DNA of 64,000 nt. Source: Planctomycetaceae bacterium. GTDB lineage: Bacteria; Planctomycetota; Planctomycetia; Pirellulales; Pirellulaceae. The notes below the pieces were generated by a model that was not told the DNA's origin, did no database searches, and saw only the letters and a program-made list of their open reading frames with translations. The DNA is taken from NCBI GenBank assembly GCA_020638975.1, contig JACKHN010000021.1, positions 1-64,000 of the forward strand, read 5' to 3'. The position numbers were made by a program, and so were the translations under genes. Each line of letters starts with the position of its first letter. The first letter of the stretch is position 1. This document shows, one piece after another, positions 17,970-26,729 of the stretch.

Positions 17970-19076
17970 ATGAGTACTAAGATGGCTGTTGATCGAGTCT
18001 TCAATTTTTCCGCAGGACCAGCGGTCTTGCCGGTCCCCGTTTTGGAAGAAGCCCAACGCGATTTATTGTCGCTGCCCGGCTGTGGAGCATCGATCCTCGA
18101 AATCAGTCACCGCAGCAAGCAATTCATCGCGATTATGGAGGATGCTGAACAACGACTCCGCGACTTGCTAGGTATCCCAGCCAACTACAAAGTCCTCTTC
18201 CTGCAAGGTGGCTCGCGGCTTCAGTTTTCGATGGTGCCAATGAACTTGATGCGAGGCACCGGTAAGCCTGCCGAGTATGTGCTGACTGGATCTTGGGGCA
18301 ACTATGCCGTTAAGGAAGCCAAGCGAGAAGGCGAGACGCGAGTGTTGTGGGATGGCAAGGCGACGAACTACGATCGGCTGCCCAATCTCGACGAGCTTGA
18401 GTACGGCGACTCGGCCTACGTCCATCTAACATCTAACGAAACGATTCAAGGCATCCAGTTCGCGAGCGATCCGAATCGTAGCGAGTCGGTATTTGTCTCC
18501 GACATGTCGTCGGACTTTATGCATCGCCCGGTCGATGTCGCCCGATATGGCATGATCTATGCTTGTGCCCAAAAGAACGCAGGGCCAGCCGGTGTGACGG
18601 TCGTCATCGTACGCGAAGACTTGCTTGAACGAAGTGATGATTCGCTGCCAGGATACCTGAACTACAAATCACACAACGATGCAGGCTCGATGTACAACAC
18701 GCCGCCGACGTTCGGCATTTACGTCGTGGGTTTGGTTGCGAAGTGGCTGCAGGAAGATGTTGGCGGGCTGGCCAATATGTACCAGCGGAACCGTGATAAG
18801 GCGCAGTTGCTGTACGACGTTCTCGATGAGAGCCCCGAGTTTTATCAGGGCCATGCTCAAGTCAGTGATCGTTCGCTGATGAACGTGACATTCCGTCTCC
18901 CAAGTGAAGAGCTGACGAAAACCTTCGTCGCGGAAGCTGCAGCTCAGCAGCTTGAATCACTCGAAGGCCATCGCAGCGTCGGGGGAATTCGCGCTTCGAT
19001 CTACAACGCGATGCCCATCGAAGGTGTCGCAGCGTTGCGTGACCTGATGGTCGATTTTCGCAACCGCCACGCTTAA
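17970..19076 (+). CDS. serC: Phosphoserine aminotransferase
   Basis: The PLP enzyme converting 3-phosphohydroxypyruvate and glutamate to phosphoserine, the second step of serine synthesis. The 368-residue product starts with the diagnostic FNFSAGPAVLPVPVL, has FLQGGSRLQFSMVPMN for phosphate/PLP contacts, and the Schiff-base Lys in YACAQKNAGPAGVTV. An AAGGA lies six nt before the ATG. serA follows after 30 bp, so the first two steps of serine synthesis are co-transcribed. Substrate-binding residues look intact. Confidence 0.96.
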   Translation: MSTKMAVDRVFNFSAGPAVLPVPVLEEAQRDLLSLPGCGASILEISHRSKQFIAIMEDAEQRLRDLLGIPANYKVLFLQGGSRLQFSMVPMNLMRGTGKPAEYVLTGSWGNYAVKEAKREGETRVLWDGKATNYDRLPNLDELEYGDSAYVHLTSNETIQGIQFASDPNRSESVFVSDMSSDFMHRPVDVARYGMIYACAQKNAGPAGVTVVIVREDLLERSDDSLPGYLNYKSHNDAGSMYNTPPTFGIYVVGLVAKWLQEDVGGLANMYQRNRDKAQLLYDVLDESPEFYQGHAQVSDRSLMNVTFRLPSEELTKTFVAEAAAQQLESLEGHRSVGGIRASIYNAMPIEGVAALRDLMVDFRNRHA

Positions 19077-19106
19077 TTACCTTCAACGCCAACAGGGACT
19101 GAGAGA

Positions 19107-20744
19107 ATGGCTTCGCCGATCCGTATTATTGTGCTCGACAAACTCGCGCCCGAGGGCCTCACGCTACTCGAACAGGCGGAAGGGGTCGAATTCGATGTGC
19201 GAACCGGCCTGAAGGGATCCGACCTGCAAGCCGCACTCGCGGAATACGACGGAGCCATCTGCCGTAGCGGTGTAAAGATCACTTCCGATTCGCTCGAGGG
19301 CAACCGCCGCTTGAAGGCAATTGCCCGAGCTGGTGTGGGTACCGACAATATCGACAAGGTCGCGGCAACTCGTCACGGCATCATCGTGATGAATACGCCC
19401 ACGGGCAACACGCTCAGCACTGCCGAACATGCCTTCGCACTCATGTTGGCCCTGTCGCGGAACATCGCTCCGGCGCACCAAAGCCTCGTCGAAGGCCGTT
19501 GGGATCGGGGCTCGTACATGGGGTCGCAATTGGCCGACAAGACGTTGGGCGTTGTGGGGTTGGGACGCATTGGTCAGGAAGTTGCCAAGCGAGCGTTGGC
19601 TTTTCAAATGCGAGTGATCGGCTTCGACCCGTTCGTATCGGCCGAACAAGCCGCGAAGATGGGGATCGAACATGTTGACAACGTGCCGGCAATGCTGCCG
19701 CGAGTCGATTACCTGACCGTTCACACACCGTTGAACGAGCACACTCGCAATCTGATCGACAAGGACAAACTTGATTTGCTGAAGCCCGGTGCGAGGCTGA
19801 TCAATTGCGCCCGTGGCGGTATCTACAACGAAGAAGCTCTACTCGAAGGTCTGACCAGCGGCAAGCTGGCCGGCGTGGCACTCGATGTCTTCGAGAACGA
19901 GCCTTGCACCGACAGTCCATTGTTCAAGACTCCAGGCGTGCTCGCCACGCCGCATCTGGGGGCCAGCACGGAAGAGGCTCAAACGCAAGTTGCGGTTGAA
20001 GCCGTTGAGTTGGTGCTAAATTATTTGTTGAATGGCGAAGTTCGCCACGCAGTGAATGCAGCGACGCTCGATCCGAAAACACTGCAAGCGATGCGAGGCT
20101 ATCTTGATGTGGCTTATCGCTTGGGCGTGTTGCTCGCTCAGTGGAATCCGGGCGGCGCGTCGCAATGCAAACTGCACTATCGCGGCGAGGTGACGAAGAA
20201 GGATACGCGTCTGCTGACGGCTGCGTTTTGTGCTGGTCTGCTGGAGAACGCGCTCGACGAAGAGGTGAACATTGTCAATGCGGAAATGCTGCTTCGCGAA
20301 CGAGGTATCGAACTGGTCGCGGAATCACGCAGCGACATGGGCGCTTTCAGTTCATCGGTCACAGCCGAAGTGATCTGCGACGGCAAGAGCTATACGGCGG
20401 CAGGTGCTTTGTTCGGAAATAACATGCCACGGCTGATACGTCTTGGTGATCATCGGTTGGAATCGTACTTGGACGGCAACCTGTTAATCTTCACACACGA
20501 CGACGTCCCCGGCATCATCGGAGCCGTCGGCACGACCTTCGGCAAGCACAATGTCAACATCGCTCAGATGGCAGTGGGGCGGGCTGGCGCTGGCCCCGGC
20601 GGTGCGGCGATCGGCGTATTGAATCTCGACGAAGTCCCACCGCAGGAAGCGATTGACGCCGTTCTCAAGCATCCGTCTGTGCATCGTGTGAAGGTCATCC
20701 AGCTTCCCGTCGCTGGCGAAGGGCCAGCTTGGTTGCAGGCCTAA
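19107..20744 (+). CDS. serA: D-3-phosphoglycerate dehydrogenase, long ACT-containing type
   Basis: Oxidises 3-phosphoglycerate to 3-phosphohydroxypyruvate with NAD, the committed step of serine synthesis. At 545 residues it is the long form: catalytic domain, NAD-binding Rossmann domain (LGVVGLGRIGQEVAKRAL), catalytic region INCARGGIYNE and HLGASTEEAQ, an intervening ASB domain (~320-460) and a C-terminal ACT domain (FTHDDVPGIIGAVGTTFGKH) that normally binds serine for feedback control. It lies 30 bp after serC. Complete and unremarkable. Confidence 0.96.
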   Translation: MASPIRIIVLDKLAPEGLTLLEQAEGVEFDVRTGLKGSDLQAALAEYDGAICRSGVKITSDSLEGNRRLKAIARAGVGTDNIDKVAATRHGIIVMNTPTGNTLSTAEHAFALMLALSRNIAPAHQSLVEGRWDRGSYMGSQLADKTLGVVGLGRIGQEVAKRALAFQMRVIGFDPFVSAEQAAKMGIEHVDNVPAMLPRVDYLTVHTPLNEHTRNLIDKDKLDLLKPGARLINCARGGIYNEEALLEGLTSGKLAGVALDVFENEPCTDSPLFKTPGVLATPHLGASTEEAQTQVAVEAVELVLNYLLNGEVRHAVNAATLDPKTLQAMRGYLDVAYRLGVLLAQWNPGGASQCKLHYRGEVTKKDTRLLTAAFCAGLLENALDEEVNIVNAEMLLRERGIELVAESRSDMGAFSSSVTAEVICDGKSYTAAGALFGNNMPRLIRLGDHRLESYLDGNLLIFTHDDVPGIIGAVGTTFGKHNVNIAQMAVGRAGAGPGGAAIGVLNLDEVPPQEAIDAVLKHPSVHRVKVIQLPVAGEGPAWLQA

Positions 20745-20786
20745 CGTTGCCATCACGGCCGAGCATGATGGCGACAATTCACCGTG

Positions 20787-21593
20787 CTAACTGCGTCTGT
20801 TCGGCTGTGGCGCGTTCGGCTTGTGATGGATATCGAGAAGCGTCTTCGCTCGTTCCAACTCAATCCGTGCCTGTTCAACGGCGGCCTCTTGCTTTGCAAT
20901 CTGCGTCGAAGAGATCGTATTTGGAACTCGCGTATTTAACTCTTGAATCCTGAGCAAATCGGCAATTGCTTGCTCACAGTCCGACTCCGCTTGCCTCACA
21001 TCCAGTTCCAGCAGCTTCTTGCGACCTTCGTACTCGGCTTGAGCCTGCGTAAGCTGCACCTTTGCCAAATCCAGTTCCGCCGTCAGCGTCTTGAGTTCGT
21101 CGCCGTCAGCCTCGCCTTTGCTAACTTGTCGAAGTATGTTTTCCCTCCGACTCTCGGCAACGCGAACACGAGCGTTCGCTTCGGCAACCGACAAGCCAGC
21201 GGGGGCGAGTTGTAGCTGGTTGCTTAACGTAGTTGCAGCAACCAATGGAGTCGCCAAGCGTTTGCCTGCCGAAACGTCGGGCGTCGGAACTGTCCTTGGC
21301 GGACCGAGTTCGACATACTCGGTTTCCTCAACTGGCGTTTCTATAACGCTCTTAACACCCGCTTCGTCAACAACGGTCTCTCGCTGAACTCGAGTTACGG
21401 TTCGAGGCACATTAGTCTTCGTTGGCAGCGAGGGAATCGGATAGTACTGTGGCGCGACGGAGGGCGGAGCCTGTGTCACAGCTCCATTCGGTGCGGTCGC
21501 GATACTGAGCGGCTCCCACCGGCGGACCGGGCAGTCCGATCGGCGAGCCCGACACAACGTGCGTTGAATCCTGAGTAGACGAACTGTAAGCAT
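20787..21593 (-). pseudogene. Coiled-coil protein, frameshifted 3' portion of a decayed exported-protein gene
   Basis: The open frame gives 268 residues. From ~residue 27 on they look like real protein: a Pro-rich stretch (QAPPSVAPQYYPIPSLPTK) then a long coiled coil rich in Ala, Glu and Lys (residues ~130-255). The first ~26 residues are Arg/Cys-rich and read as out-of-frame. The next frame upstream on the same strand continues naturally with SGSPIGLPGPPVG, so a one-base shift in the GGG run near 21512 probably separates two halves of one protein. Further upstream are two palindromic insertions and a broken signal-peptide fragment (21820-22115). No known family recognised. If the frameshift is a sequencing error, this part could be intact. 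Confidence 0.55.
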
Positions 21594-21623
21594 TGGCCAA
21601 ACAATTACTGTCGCAAAACTTTT

Positions 21624-21680
21624 GTGGGATTGGCTTCCAGCCTGTCAATTCAGTCATGACAGGCTAGAAGCCTATCCCAC
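21624..21680. repeat. Palindromic element family C
   Basis: The arms GTGGGATTGGCTTCCAGCCTGTCA and TGACAGGCTAGAAGCCTATCCCAC are ~24 bp each with two mismatches and a short centre. The element lies between the two remnants of the decayed coiled-coil gene, and the out-of-frame N-terminal extension of the downstream remnant is translated from it. Single copy in this window. Confidence 0.85.
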
Positions 21681-21697
21681 TTATTGTTTGGGCGGTG

Positions 21698-21832
21698 CTA
21701 AGGACCGTATCAACAATAACTTCTTCTTTTGCGTAGGGTTGGCTGTGCGGACCTCAGGGATTCCTGGTCCGCACAGCGGACCCTACTCTTGAAATGCCGA
21801 AGTTATTTCTGACTTATTCCTAAGGACCGTAT
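21698..21832. repeat. Palindromic element family A, copy 3 (long form, inverted)
   Basis: Reverse-complement match to copy 1 across ~115 bp, with core arms at 21733-21753 and 21766-21786. The 13-mer CTAAGGACCGTAT occurs at both ends (21698-21710 and 21820-21832) in direct orientation, as expected of a target-site duplication, though it could instead belong to the element. The stop codon ending the upstream remnant reading frame lies in this terminal sequence, so the insertion truncates the gene. Confidence 0.85.
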
Positions 21833-22115
21833 GTAGGTGGTTGGCTGTACGGATTTACGCGTGACTGAGTTGCTTGTGCAGGCGAAGCAGTGTCGAGTTG
21901 TGGAGCACGATTCGACTGGGCAGGTTTGAATTCGCGTCCCATCGAATCACCATAGGAAATCGCTTCGGTCGCTGAAGCATCATCAGGCTGTACTGTATCG
22001 GCAGGTGATTTTCTGCGTCTTGGGCGACCGCCGTCGTTGACCACGCAGACCAACCAATCACTGCAACAGCCACAGCAGACAGGGCAACGTGCAGAAGGTA
22101 AGCGCTGAACTTCAT
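21820..22115 (-). pseudogene. Signal-peptide remnant of a decayed exported-protein gene
   Basis: The ATG at 22115 has a strong GGAGG nearby upstream and starts a clean signal peptide (MKFSAYLLHVALSAVAVAVI ... AVAQDAEN). Right after it, the frame continues with an unlikely sequence (HLPIQYSLMMLQRP), while the neighbouring frame reads as a normal acidic, Pro/Ser/Gln-rich protein (SPADTVQPDDASATEA ... NPYSQPPTYGP). Adding one A to the AAAA run near 22015 would join them. The second frame then stops inside palindromic element family A. It is therefore probably the 5' end of the gene whose 3' part is at 20787-21593. Confidence 0.6.
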
Positions 22116-22315
22116 CCGTGATTCCTCCGGTTTAGAGATCAGTAGTTTCGAGTACTTGGATCTGGTGATGTAGGGCATTCATTTCGAATCGAGGCCGTCA
22201 AGCCATGGATGTTCGTCTTGATCGCGTGCGGGAGATGTAGGGATCTCTCCGTCGGTAAACGCCACGGTCGACTGCTCGCTTGACGCAACCACAAATTGCC
22301 GCTCACTCTCTCCGT

Positions 22316-22380
22316 ACGACGGGCCTCCGAGCCCGTCGAATAACGGCTTAGATTCATCGACGGGCTCGGAGGCCCGTCGT
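22316..22380. repeat. Perfect 24-bp-arm palindrome (family D)
   Basis: The arm ACGACGGGCCTCCGAGCCCG plus TCGA is repeated exactly in inverted orientation around a 17-bp loop (AATAACGGCTTAGATTCA, approximately). No mismatch was seen in either arm. It lies between divergent units, upstream of the SHD1 gene. The hairpin would be extremely stable, but no T-tract follows in either direction. Confidence 0.85.
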
Positions 22381-22535
22381 TCAAACCTCTCAGTTTGAAA
22401 AACTGAAAGGCCCTGGACGATTCCAGGAAACGATGGCAAACGCAGTCAGACTCGCATAAACTAGCGGTCGGTCCGCTCGATGGCTTGGAATGGGTACCAA
22501 TGCTGGCTCGTCGGAAATCGCAGGAGTACCGAGAA

Positions 22536-24200
22536 ATGAATCGTATTTGGGCACGCAGAGCGACTTTTCTAGTTCTCATCACAGCAGCCCTCGTCCCGCC
22601 AACCGTCGCACGGGCTCAACCATCCGACCTGCGATATCAATGGGAAAAGGGAAAGCAGTTTGCCTACGAACTAGCGATCACTGCCGATACGCCAACCACG
22701 GTGACAACCTACAAGGGAATCATCCGTTATACGGTCGATGCTTCGGACGACAAGCAATCGCGGCTGACCTATCGTGGCGGAACGCACGAGACAAGCAAGA
22801 GCAAGGCCTCGTCGCAACCAAGAGGCTTCGGACCGTTCGGTCCCTTCGGACCAGGTCGTCCTTCCTTTCCAAACCCCTTCTCTCGACCGACCTTCGCTGG
22901 CAAGATCCAAACGACGAATCGCATCACGCTATCGGCACGGGGTGGAGTGCTGGCGATGGAAGGTGATTCACAATTACCTTACCTGCTCGGGAATGTGTCT
23001 CTCTTGCCATTCGAAGTGTTGCCCGAAAGTGGCGAGCAAACCTGGAAAGTCGACAGCGGCATCTCGATTACCCAAGGAGGCGATGAAGACCGACGCGGTC
23101 GTTTTGGTCCGTTCAATCCCTTCGCCAATAACGATCCGACCTCCGTCCAGGCGGCCAGCGAGATTACGACTTATACCATCGCGAGCAAAGATCCGCAGAA
23201 GATCACTATCAAGAAGTCTTACCATTTAAAAACTCCCAAGGTCGGTGATAAGGCGGCCTACGACATGCAGGGAGACGGCACCTGGACGTTCAATCCTCAA
23301 GAACGCGTTCCTGAAGCTTTGGATTTTAAGCACACACTCGTCATCGACGAAGACAACACGAAGGTCACGGTACCCATTACGGTTGTCTATCGGCGACTGT
23401 CGGATGACGAAATCGCTAAGATCGACAGTGATGCCAAGGCCAAGCAGGAGGAGGCTGCTCGTGTGGCAGCCGAGATGAAGGCACAGAAGGAAGCTCCGCT
23501 GACCGACGACGAAAGACAAACAACGCTCGCCGGACTGAATTCCAGCGACACGACCGCGATCCTGGAGTCACTGAAGATACTCGCTGGCAAAGCACCGAAA
23601 GAGACCGATTCCGAAATCGCCGACGCCATTCGGCCTCTGTTAGTCAACTCGAACAAGAAAGTAGCCGAAGAAGCTCACAAGGCGTTGCGAGTTTGGTCGC
23701 AAGAATACAAACGCAAAGCGGACCTCAACGCGGCCTACAATAAGCACTCACCGGTCGATTCGACGGGCCGAGTGCTCAAGGACGACACAAAACTTTATCC
23801 AGGCCAAATTGTCCAAGTCCGCTACTCGCCAAGCTTCTGGTTCCCTGCGGATGTACTCGAGGCGCTGGACAACGGCACGGTCATGGTTCGCTTGCGTGGC
23901 AACTTCCCCAGTGACAAAACACTTCCACGCGCCCAAGTCCAACTCGCCCCCGAAGAAGTTGATCAACCAAATCAGCCCGAGTCCATTGCCAGCGACGCGA
24001 CTAAGTCTCGGACGTGGACCGATATTACCGGCAAACACAAGATCGAAGCGACGTTCCTGGGCATCGAAGACAACAAAGTGAAGCTCCATCGCACCGACGG
24101 CAAGGAACTCGCCGTACCTCTCGATCGCTTGAGCCAAGCCGATCAGGAAGTGGCTCAGAAGCTGCAAGAGGTCGCAGCTTCGGACAATCCCTTTGAATAG
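22536..24200 (+). CDS. Exported SHD1 (SLA1 homology) domain protein
   Basis: Signal peptide MNRIWARRATFLVLITAALV starts at the ATG at 22536; two earlier in-frame ATGs would give a long charged extension. A low-complexity Phe/Gly/Pro stretch (around residues 90-115) lies in a beta-rich first half that ends at VVYRRLSDDEI. A charged helix and an alpha-helical repeat-like segment (~residues 330-400) follow. The C-terminus is an SLA1-homology domain: RTWTDITGKHKIEATFLG, then VKLHRTDGKELAVPLDRLS. SHD1 domains are abundant in Planctomycetes, where their function is unknown. No enzymatic motif was seen. Confidence 0.75.
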   Translation: MNRIWARRATFLVLITAALVPPTVARAQPSDLRYQWEKGKQFAYELAITADTPTTVTTYKGIIRYTVDASDDKQSRLTYRGGTHETSKSKASSQPRGFGPFGPFGPGRPSFPNPFSRPTFAGKIQTTNRITLSARGGVLAMEGDSQLPYLLGNVSLLPFEVLPESGEQTWKVDSGISITQGGDEDRRGRFGPFNPFANNDPTSVQAASEITTYTIASKDPQKITIKKSYHLKTPKVGDKAAYDMQGDGTWTFNPQERVPEALDFKHTLVIDEDNTKVTVPITVVYRRLSDDEIAKIDSDAKAKQEEAARVAAEMKAQKEAPLTDDERQTTLAGLNSSDTTAILESLKILAGKAPKETDSEIADAIRPLLVNSNKKVAEEAHKALRVWSQEYKRKADLNAAYNKHSPVDSTGRVLKDDTKLYPGQIVQVRYSPSFWFPADVLEALDNGTVMVRLRGNFPSDKTLPRAQVQLAPEEVDQPNQPESIASDATKSRTWTDITGKHKIEATFLGIEDNKVKLHRTDGKELAVPLDRLSQADQEVAQKLQEVAASDNPFE

Positions 24201-24287
24201 CAATGCCGACTCGCCGGTTTCTCGAAGTTGCAGGATCGACGACGAAAACGCCGGTGGATCCCTGCCCGAAATTCGGATTGAACGACG

Positions 24288-25202
24288 TCACTGCCCCAAA
24301 ATATCCCAAGGTATCGGTTCGTTGCCGCTACGCGTGGCCATGCCTTCGATGTAGTCAGCCGGTGTGGCGTCGTCGAGGAAGAGGACGGTGCCGTCGGCAA
24401 GTAGGACGTGCGCGCCTTCGGTGTGATGGCTGCCCATCTCCTGGCCGAAGCCGCCATTGACGACGTATTGCATGCGATCTGCCTTGAGATCGCGAGGATT
24501 CAGCCAGGTGACGCCGGTCACTTGCGTTTCGACCACCAAAATGCAGGTTGTCAGGTCGTCCTGTGCGCGGTTGATACTTGTCGCCTCGGCGTCTGGAAAA
24601 AAGGTCTCACTGCCAGTAATCACCATGTAACTGGTTTCGCCCAGCGCACGGGCGTCTGAATCGGCCGGGCAACCGTAAACATCAGGCATGTGGATGGCGA
24701 GTTGCAGATTGTTTGGACCATCCCAGGGCTCGTTGAAGTCGTAGCGAGCGTAGAGACCCTGTTCGTTGAGATACGGGAGAAGCAACACCCGCCAACTGTG
24801 CATCGGCTTGCCGGTCTCGTCGGGGATATAAGCTGGCGGCAACGTGCCGTGTGCTGCTTCGTAAGCTCGCAGTGCCATGCCGATCTGAACGAGATTCGAC
24901 TCGCAACTCCGCTTATGCACCATTGTGCGAGCGGCACCGAGAGCCGGAAACAACGCGACGAACGCCACGGTCGCTACTAGGGCAGCGGCCGCCAGTCCAC
25001 CGATGACGAGCAGGACGATCATTCCCGTCGATACCGGTCGGCGATTTACTACAATCGCGCCATCTGGCCGTACGATCCGTGCTCGCTCGTAAGGAACCGT
25101 TATCTCCTTCCCACACGAAGCACACGGGCCTCGCTGTCCGACGTACTCGTCATCGACCAGCGTATCGAGTCCGCAGTGAGGGCAGGTGAAGGAGATAGGC
25201 AT
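24288..25202 (-). CDS. DUF1559-type protein with N-terminal zinc ribbon
   Basis: The 304-residue product starts with a zinc ribbon (CPHCG at ~7-11 and CASCG at ~27-31). One transmembrane helix follows (residues ~58-90), then a DUF1559-like region: SCESNLVQIGMALRAYEAAH, a SWRVLLLPYLNEQ block and, near the end, GAHVLLADGTVLFL. Most DUF1559 proteins begin with a type IV prepilin-like helix; here that is replaced by ribbon plus helix, so it is probably a membrane protein rather than an exported pseudopilin. Function unknown. It is convergent with the SHD1 gene. Confidence 0.78.
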   Translation of the reverse strand: MPISFTCPHCGLDTLVDDEYVGQRGPCASCGKEITVPYERARIVRPDGAIVVNRRPVSTGMIVLLVIGGLAAAALVATVAFVALFPALGAARTMVHKRSCESNLVQIGMALRAYEAAHGTLPPAYIPDETGKPMHSWRVLLLPYLNEQGLYARYDFNEPWDGPNNLQLAIHMPDVYGCPADSDARALGETSYMVITGSETFFPDAEATSINRAQDDLTTCILVVETQVTGVTWLNPRDLKADRMQYVVNGGFGQEMGSHHTEGAHVLLADGTVLFLDDATPADYIEGMATRSGNEPIPWDILGQ

Positions 25203-25232
25203 GGCAGCACTGTGAAAATGGATCTAGTTTCG

Positions 25233-25312
25233 TGAGCCGACGGCGCTCGCCGCGGACTTTGCTTTGGTCGGCGCTTTCCCCTATGAGGCCCGCGGCTAGC
25301 GCCGTCGGCTCA
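25233..25312. repeat. Palindromic element family B, copy 1
   Basis: The arms TGAGCCGACGGCGCTCGCCG and CGGCTAGCGCCGTCGGCTCA enclose ~40 bp. Located between the minus-strand DUF1559 and KDPG aldolase genes. The same arms recur at 31073-31142 and 38076-38155. Confidence 0.88.
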
Positions 25313-25317
25313 GATTC

Positions 25318-25971
25318 TTAGACATTCTCGCGAGTTGTGCGCACGATGTCCACGTACTGCCGAGCCAAAGATTCGATTCGGCCCATATCGCCGGCCTCGA
25401 CGGCCTTGGCTTCGACTAGCGAGCCGCCAATTCCTAACGCAAACGCACCGGCTTGGAGGAATCCAGCAGCGGTCTGTAAATCGACGCCACCCGTCGGCAT
25501 TAGATTCACTTGGGGCAGGGGACCGTGGAGCGCCTTTAAGTAGGGAGCGCCCCCCATGGAATCAGCTGGGAAGACCTTGACGATGTCGGCACCTGCCTCC
25601 CAGGCCGTCACGACCTCGGTCGGAGTGAGCGCACCGGGCATGATGGCTTTGTCATAGCGGCGGCAGAGTCGGATCAAATCGACATTGGTCGACGGTGAAA
25701 CAACGAATTCGGCACCCGCGAGCATCGCGGCTCGCCCGGTTTCCGTATCGAGAACCGTGCCGGCTCCCAACAGGGCTCGATCGCCGACCTTATCCGCGAC
25801 TCGTTCGAGCACCCGCAGCGCGTTCGGCACCGTGAACGTCACTTCCATCACCGTGACGCCGCCTGCAAGCAATGCTTCTGCGACGTCAACAAGCAATTCG
25901 CTACTGCGTGCTCGGATGACTGCGACGATGCCGCTCTGGCGGACGCGTTCGAGTTGTTCTGACTTTCCCAT
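25318..25971 (-). CDS. eda: KDPG / 4-hydroxy-2-oxoglutarate aldolase
   Basis: A class I aldolase cleaving 2-keto-3-deoxy-6-phosphogluconate (or the galactonate analogue) to pyruvate and glyceraldehyde-3-phosphate. The catalytic Glu is in VTVMEVTFTVP and the Schiff-base Lys in DIVKVFPAD; GAGTVLDTETGRAA and MPTGGV are further family blocks. The ATG at 25971 gives 217 residues, the family norm; an upstream frame would add 26 residues unlike the family. No other Entner-Doudoroff gene is nearby, so physiological substrate remains open. Confidence 0.9.
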   Translation of the reverse strand: MGKSEQLERVRQSGIVAVIRARSSELLVDVAEALLAGGVTVMEVTFTVPNALRVLERVADKVGDRALLGAGTVLDTETGRAAMLAGAEFVVSPSTNVDLIRLCRRYDKAIMPGALTPTEVVTAWEAGADIVKVFPADSMGGAPYLKALHGPLPQVNLMPTGGVDLQTAAGFLQAGAFALGIGGSLVEAKAVEAGDMGRIESLARQYVDIVRTTRENV

Positions 25972-26193
25972 GGCGGCTTTGGTATCCGTGTTTGATGGAT
26001 TCGGTTCGTGTAATGCAAGAGCGTCGACAACATGTCCCCATGCCGGCAATTCACTAAGTTACCGCTGCGGCAGGCTTTAGAGGTATCGCGGCGAAAATCC
26101 TGGACTCAAGGTGTGGGTTGTGCATAATATTCGATGTTCTCACGTCAGCAAACCCTTGCACATCATCCGGTTGGTCGTTCGGTTCTCGCGTCG

Positions 26194-26457
26194 ATGAAGG
26201 ATTTTCTTCTAACTACACCTGCCCAGCTTGTGATCTGGACAACGGTGCTGCTGGTCCTAATGACCATAGCATGGTACGTCGTGGGAAGGTTTCGCGATAA
26301 CGCCGACGACGACCGTCTGACGGCCAATGAACTGCTCACGAATTTCGAGGAATTGCATCACCAGGGTGACATCGACGACGCGGAATACCGAACTATAAAG
26401 ACGGCGTTAGGGGCCAAGCTCCGACAGGAGTTAGAGGATGCGGAGAACAAGGGTTAG
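26194..26457 (+). CDS. Small membrane protein with SHOCT-like C-terminus
   Basis: One transmembrane helix (residues ~10-32) is followed by an acidic SHOCT-like module, LTANELLTNFEELHHQGDID with DDAEYRTIKTALG after it. Length is 87 residues from the ATG at 26194; an earlier in-frame ATG at 26134 is possible, and neither has a clear Shine-Dalgarno. Such small anchored proteins often lie next to protease genes, and clpX follows, but a functional link is only suggestive. Confidence 0.6.
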   Translation: MKDFLLTTPAQLVIWTTVLLVLMTIAWYVVGRFRDNADDDRLTANELLTNFEELHHQGDIDDAEYRTIKTALGAKLRQELEDAENKG

Positions 26458-26505
26458 GAGGATTTGCGATCGTCAGGCAGTCGATCGCAATGGTGGTCCT
26501 CCTAA
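26454..26505. repeat. Inverted repeat at the 3' end of the SHOCT-like gene
   Basis: TTAGGAGGA pairs with TCCTCCTAA, with an inner TTGCGATCG / CGATCGCAA pair. It overlaps the stop codon of the small gene. No T-run follows, so it may be a processing or stability hairpin rather than an intrinsic terminator. Confidence 0.6.
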
Positions 26506-26729
26506 TCGGTGTAATCCAAACGTCCGGTAGCTGCAGAGTTATCGCGACGAACTGACGAGAACAACATACGTGACTGCTCGACGACAGTGGAAAGGATTCC
26601 CCGTTTAGTTGGATTTGGTCGAGGGACCTGATCCAGCACCAGCGAGCTTTACAACTAGGAGCCTGTTTTCGATTTCAAGTCCGAGTGATTGGCAACGAGA
26701 TCGGGAGTCCCAAAAGGAGTGTCGAGTTT

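Noticed and set aside
22139..22582. Minus-strand frames upstream of the SHD1 gene
   Set aside because: They run through the perfect palindrome and have no start context or domain; regarded as non-coding.
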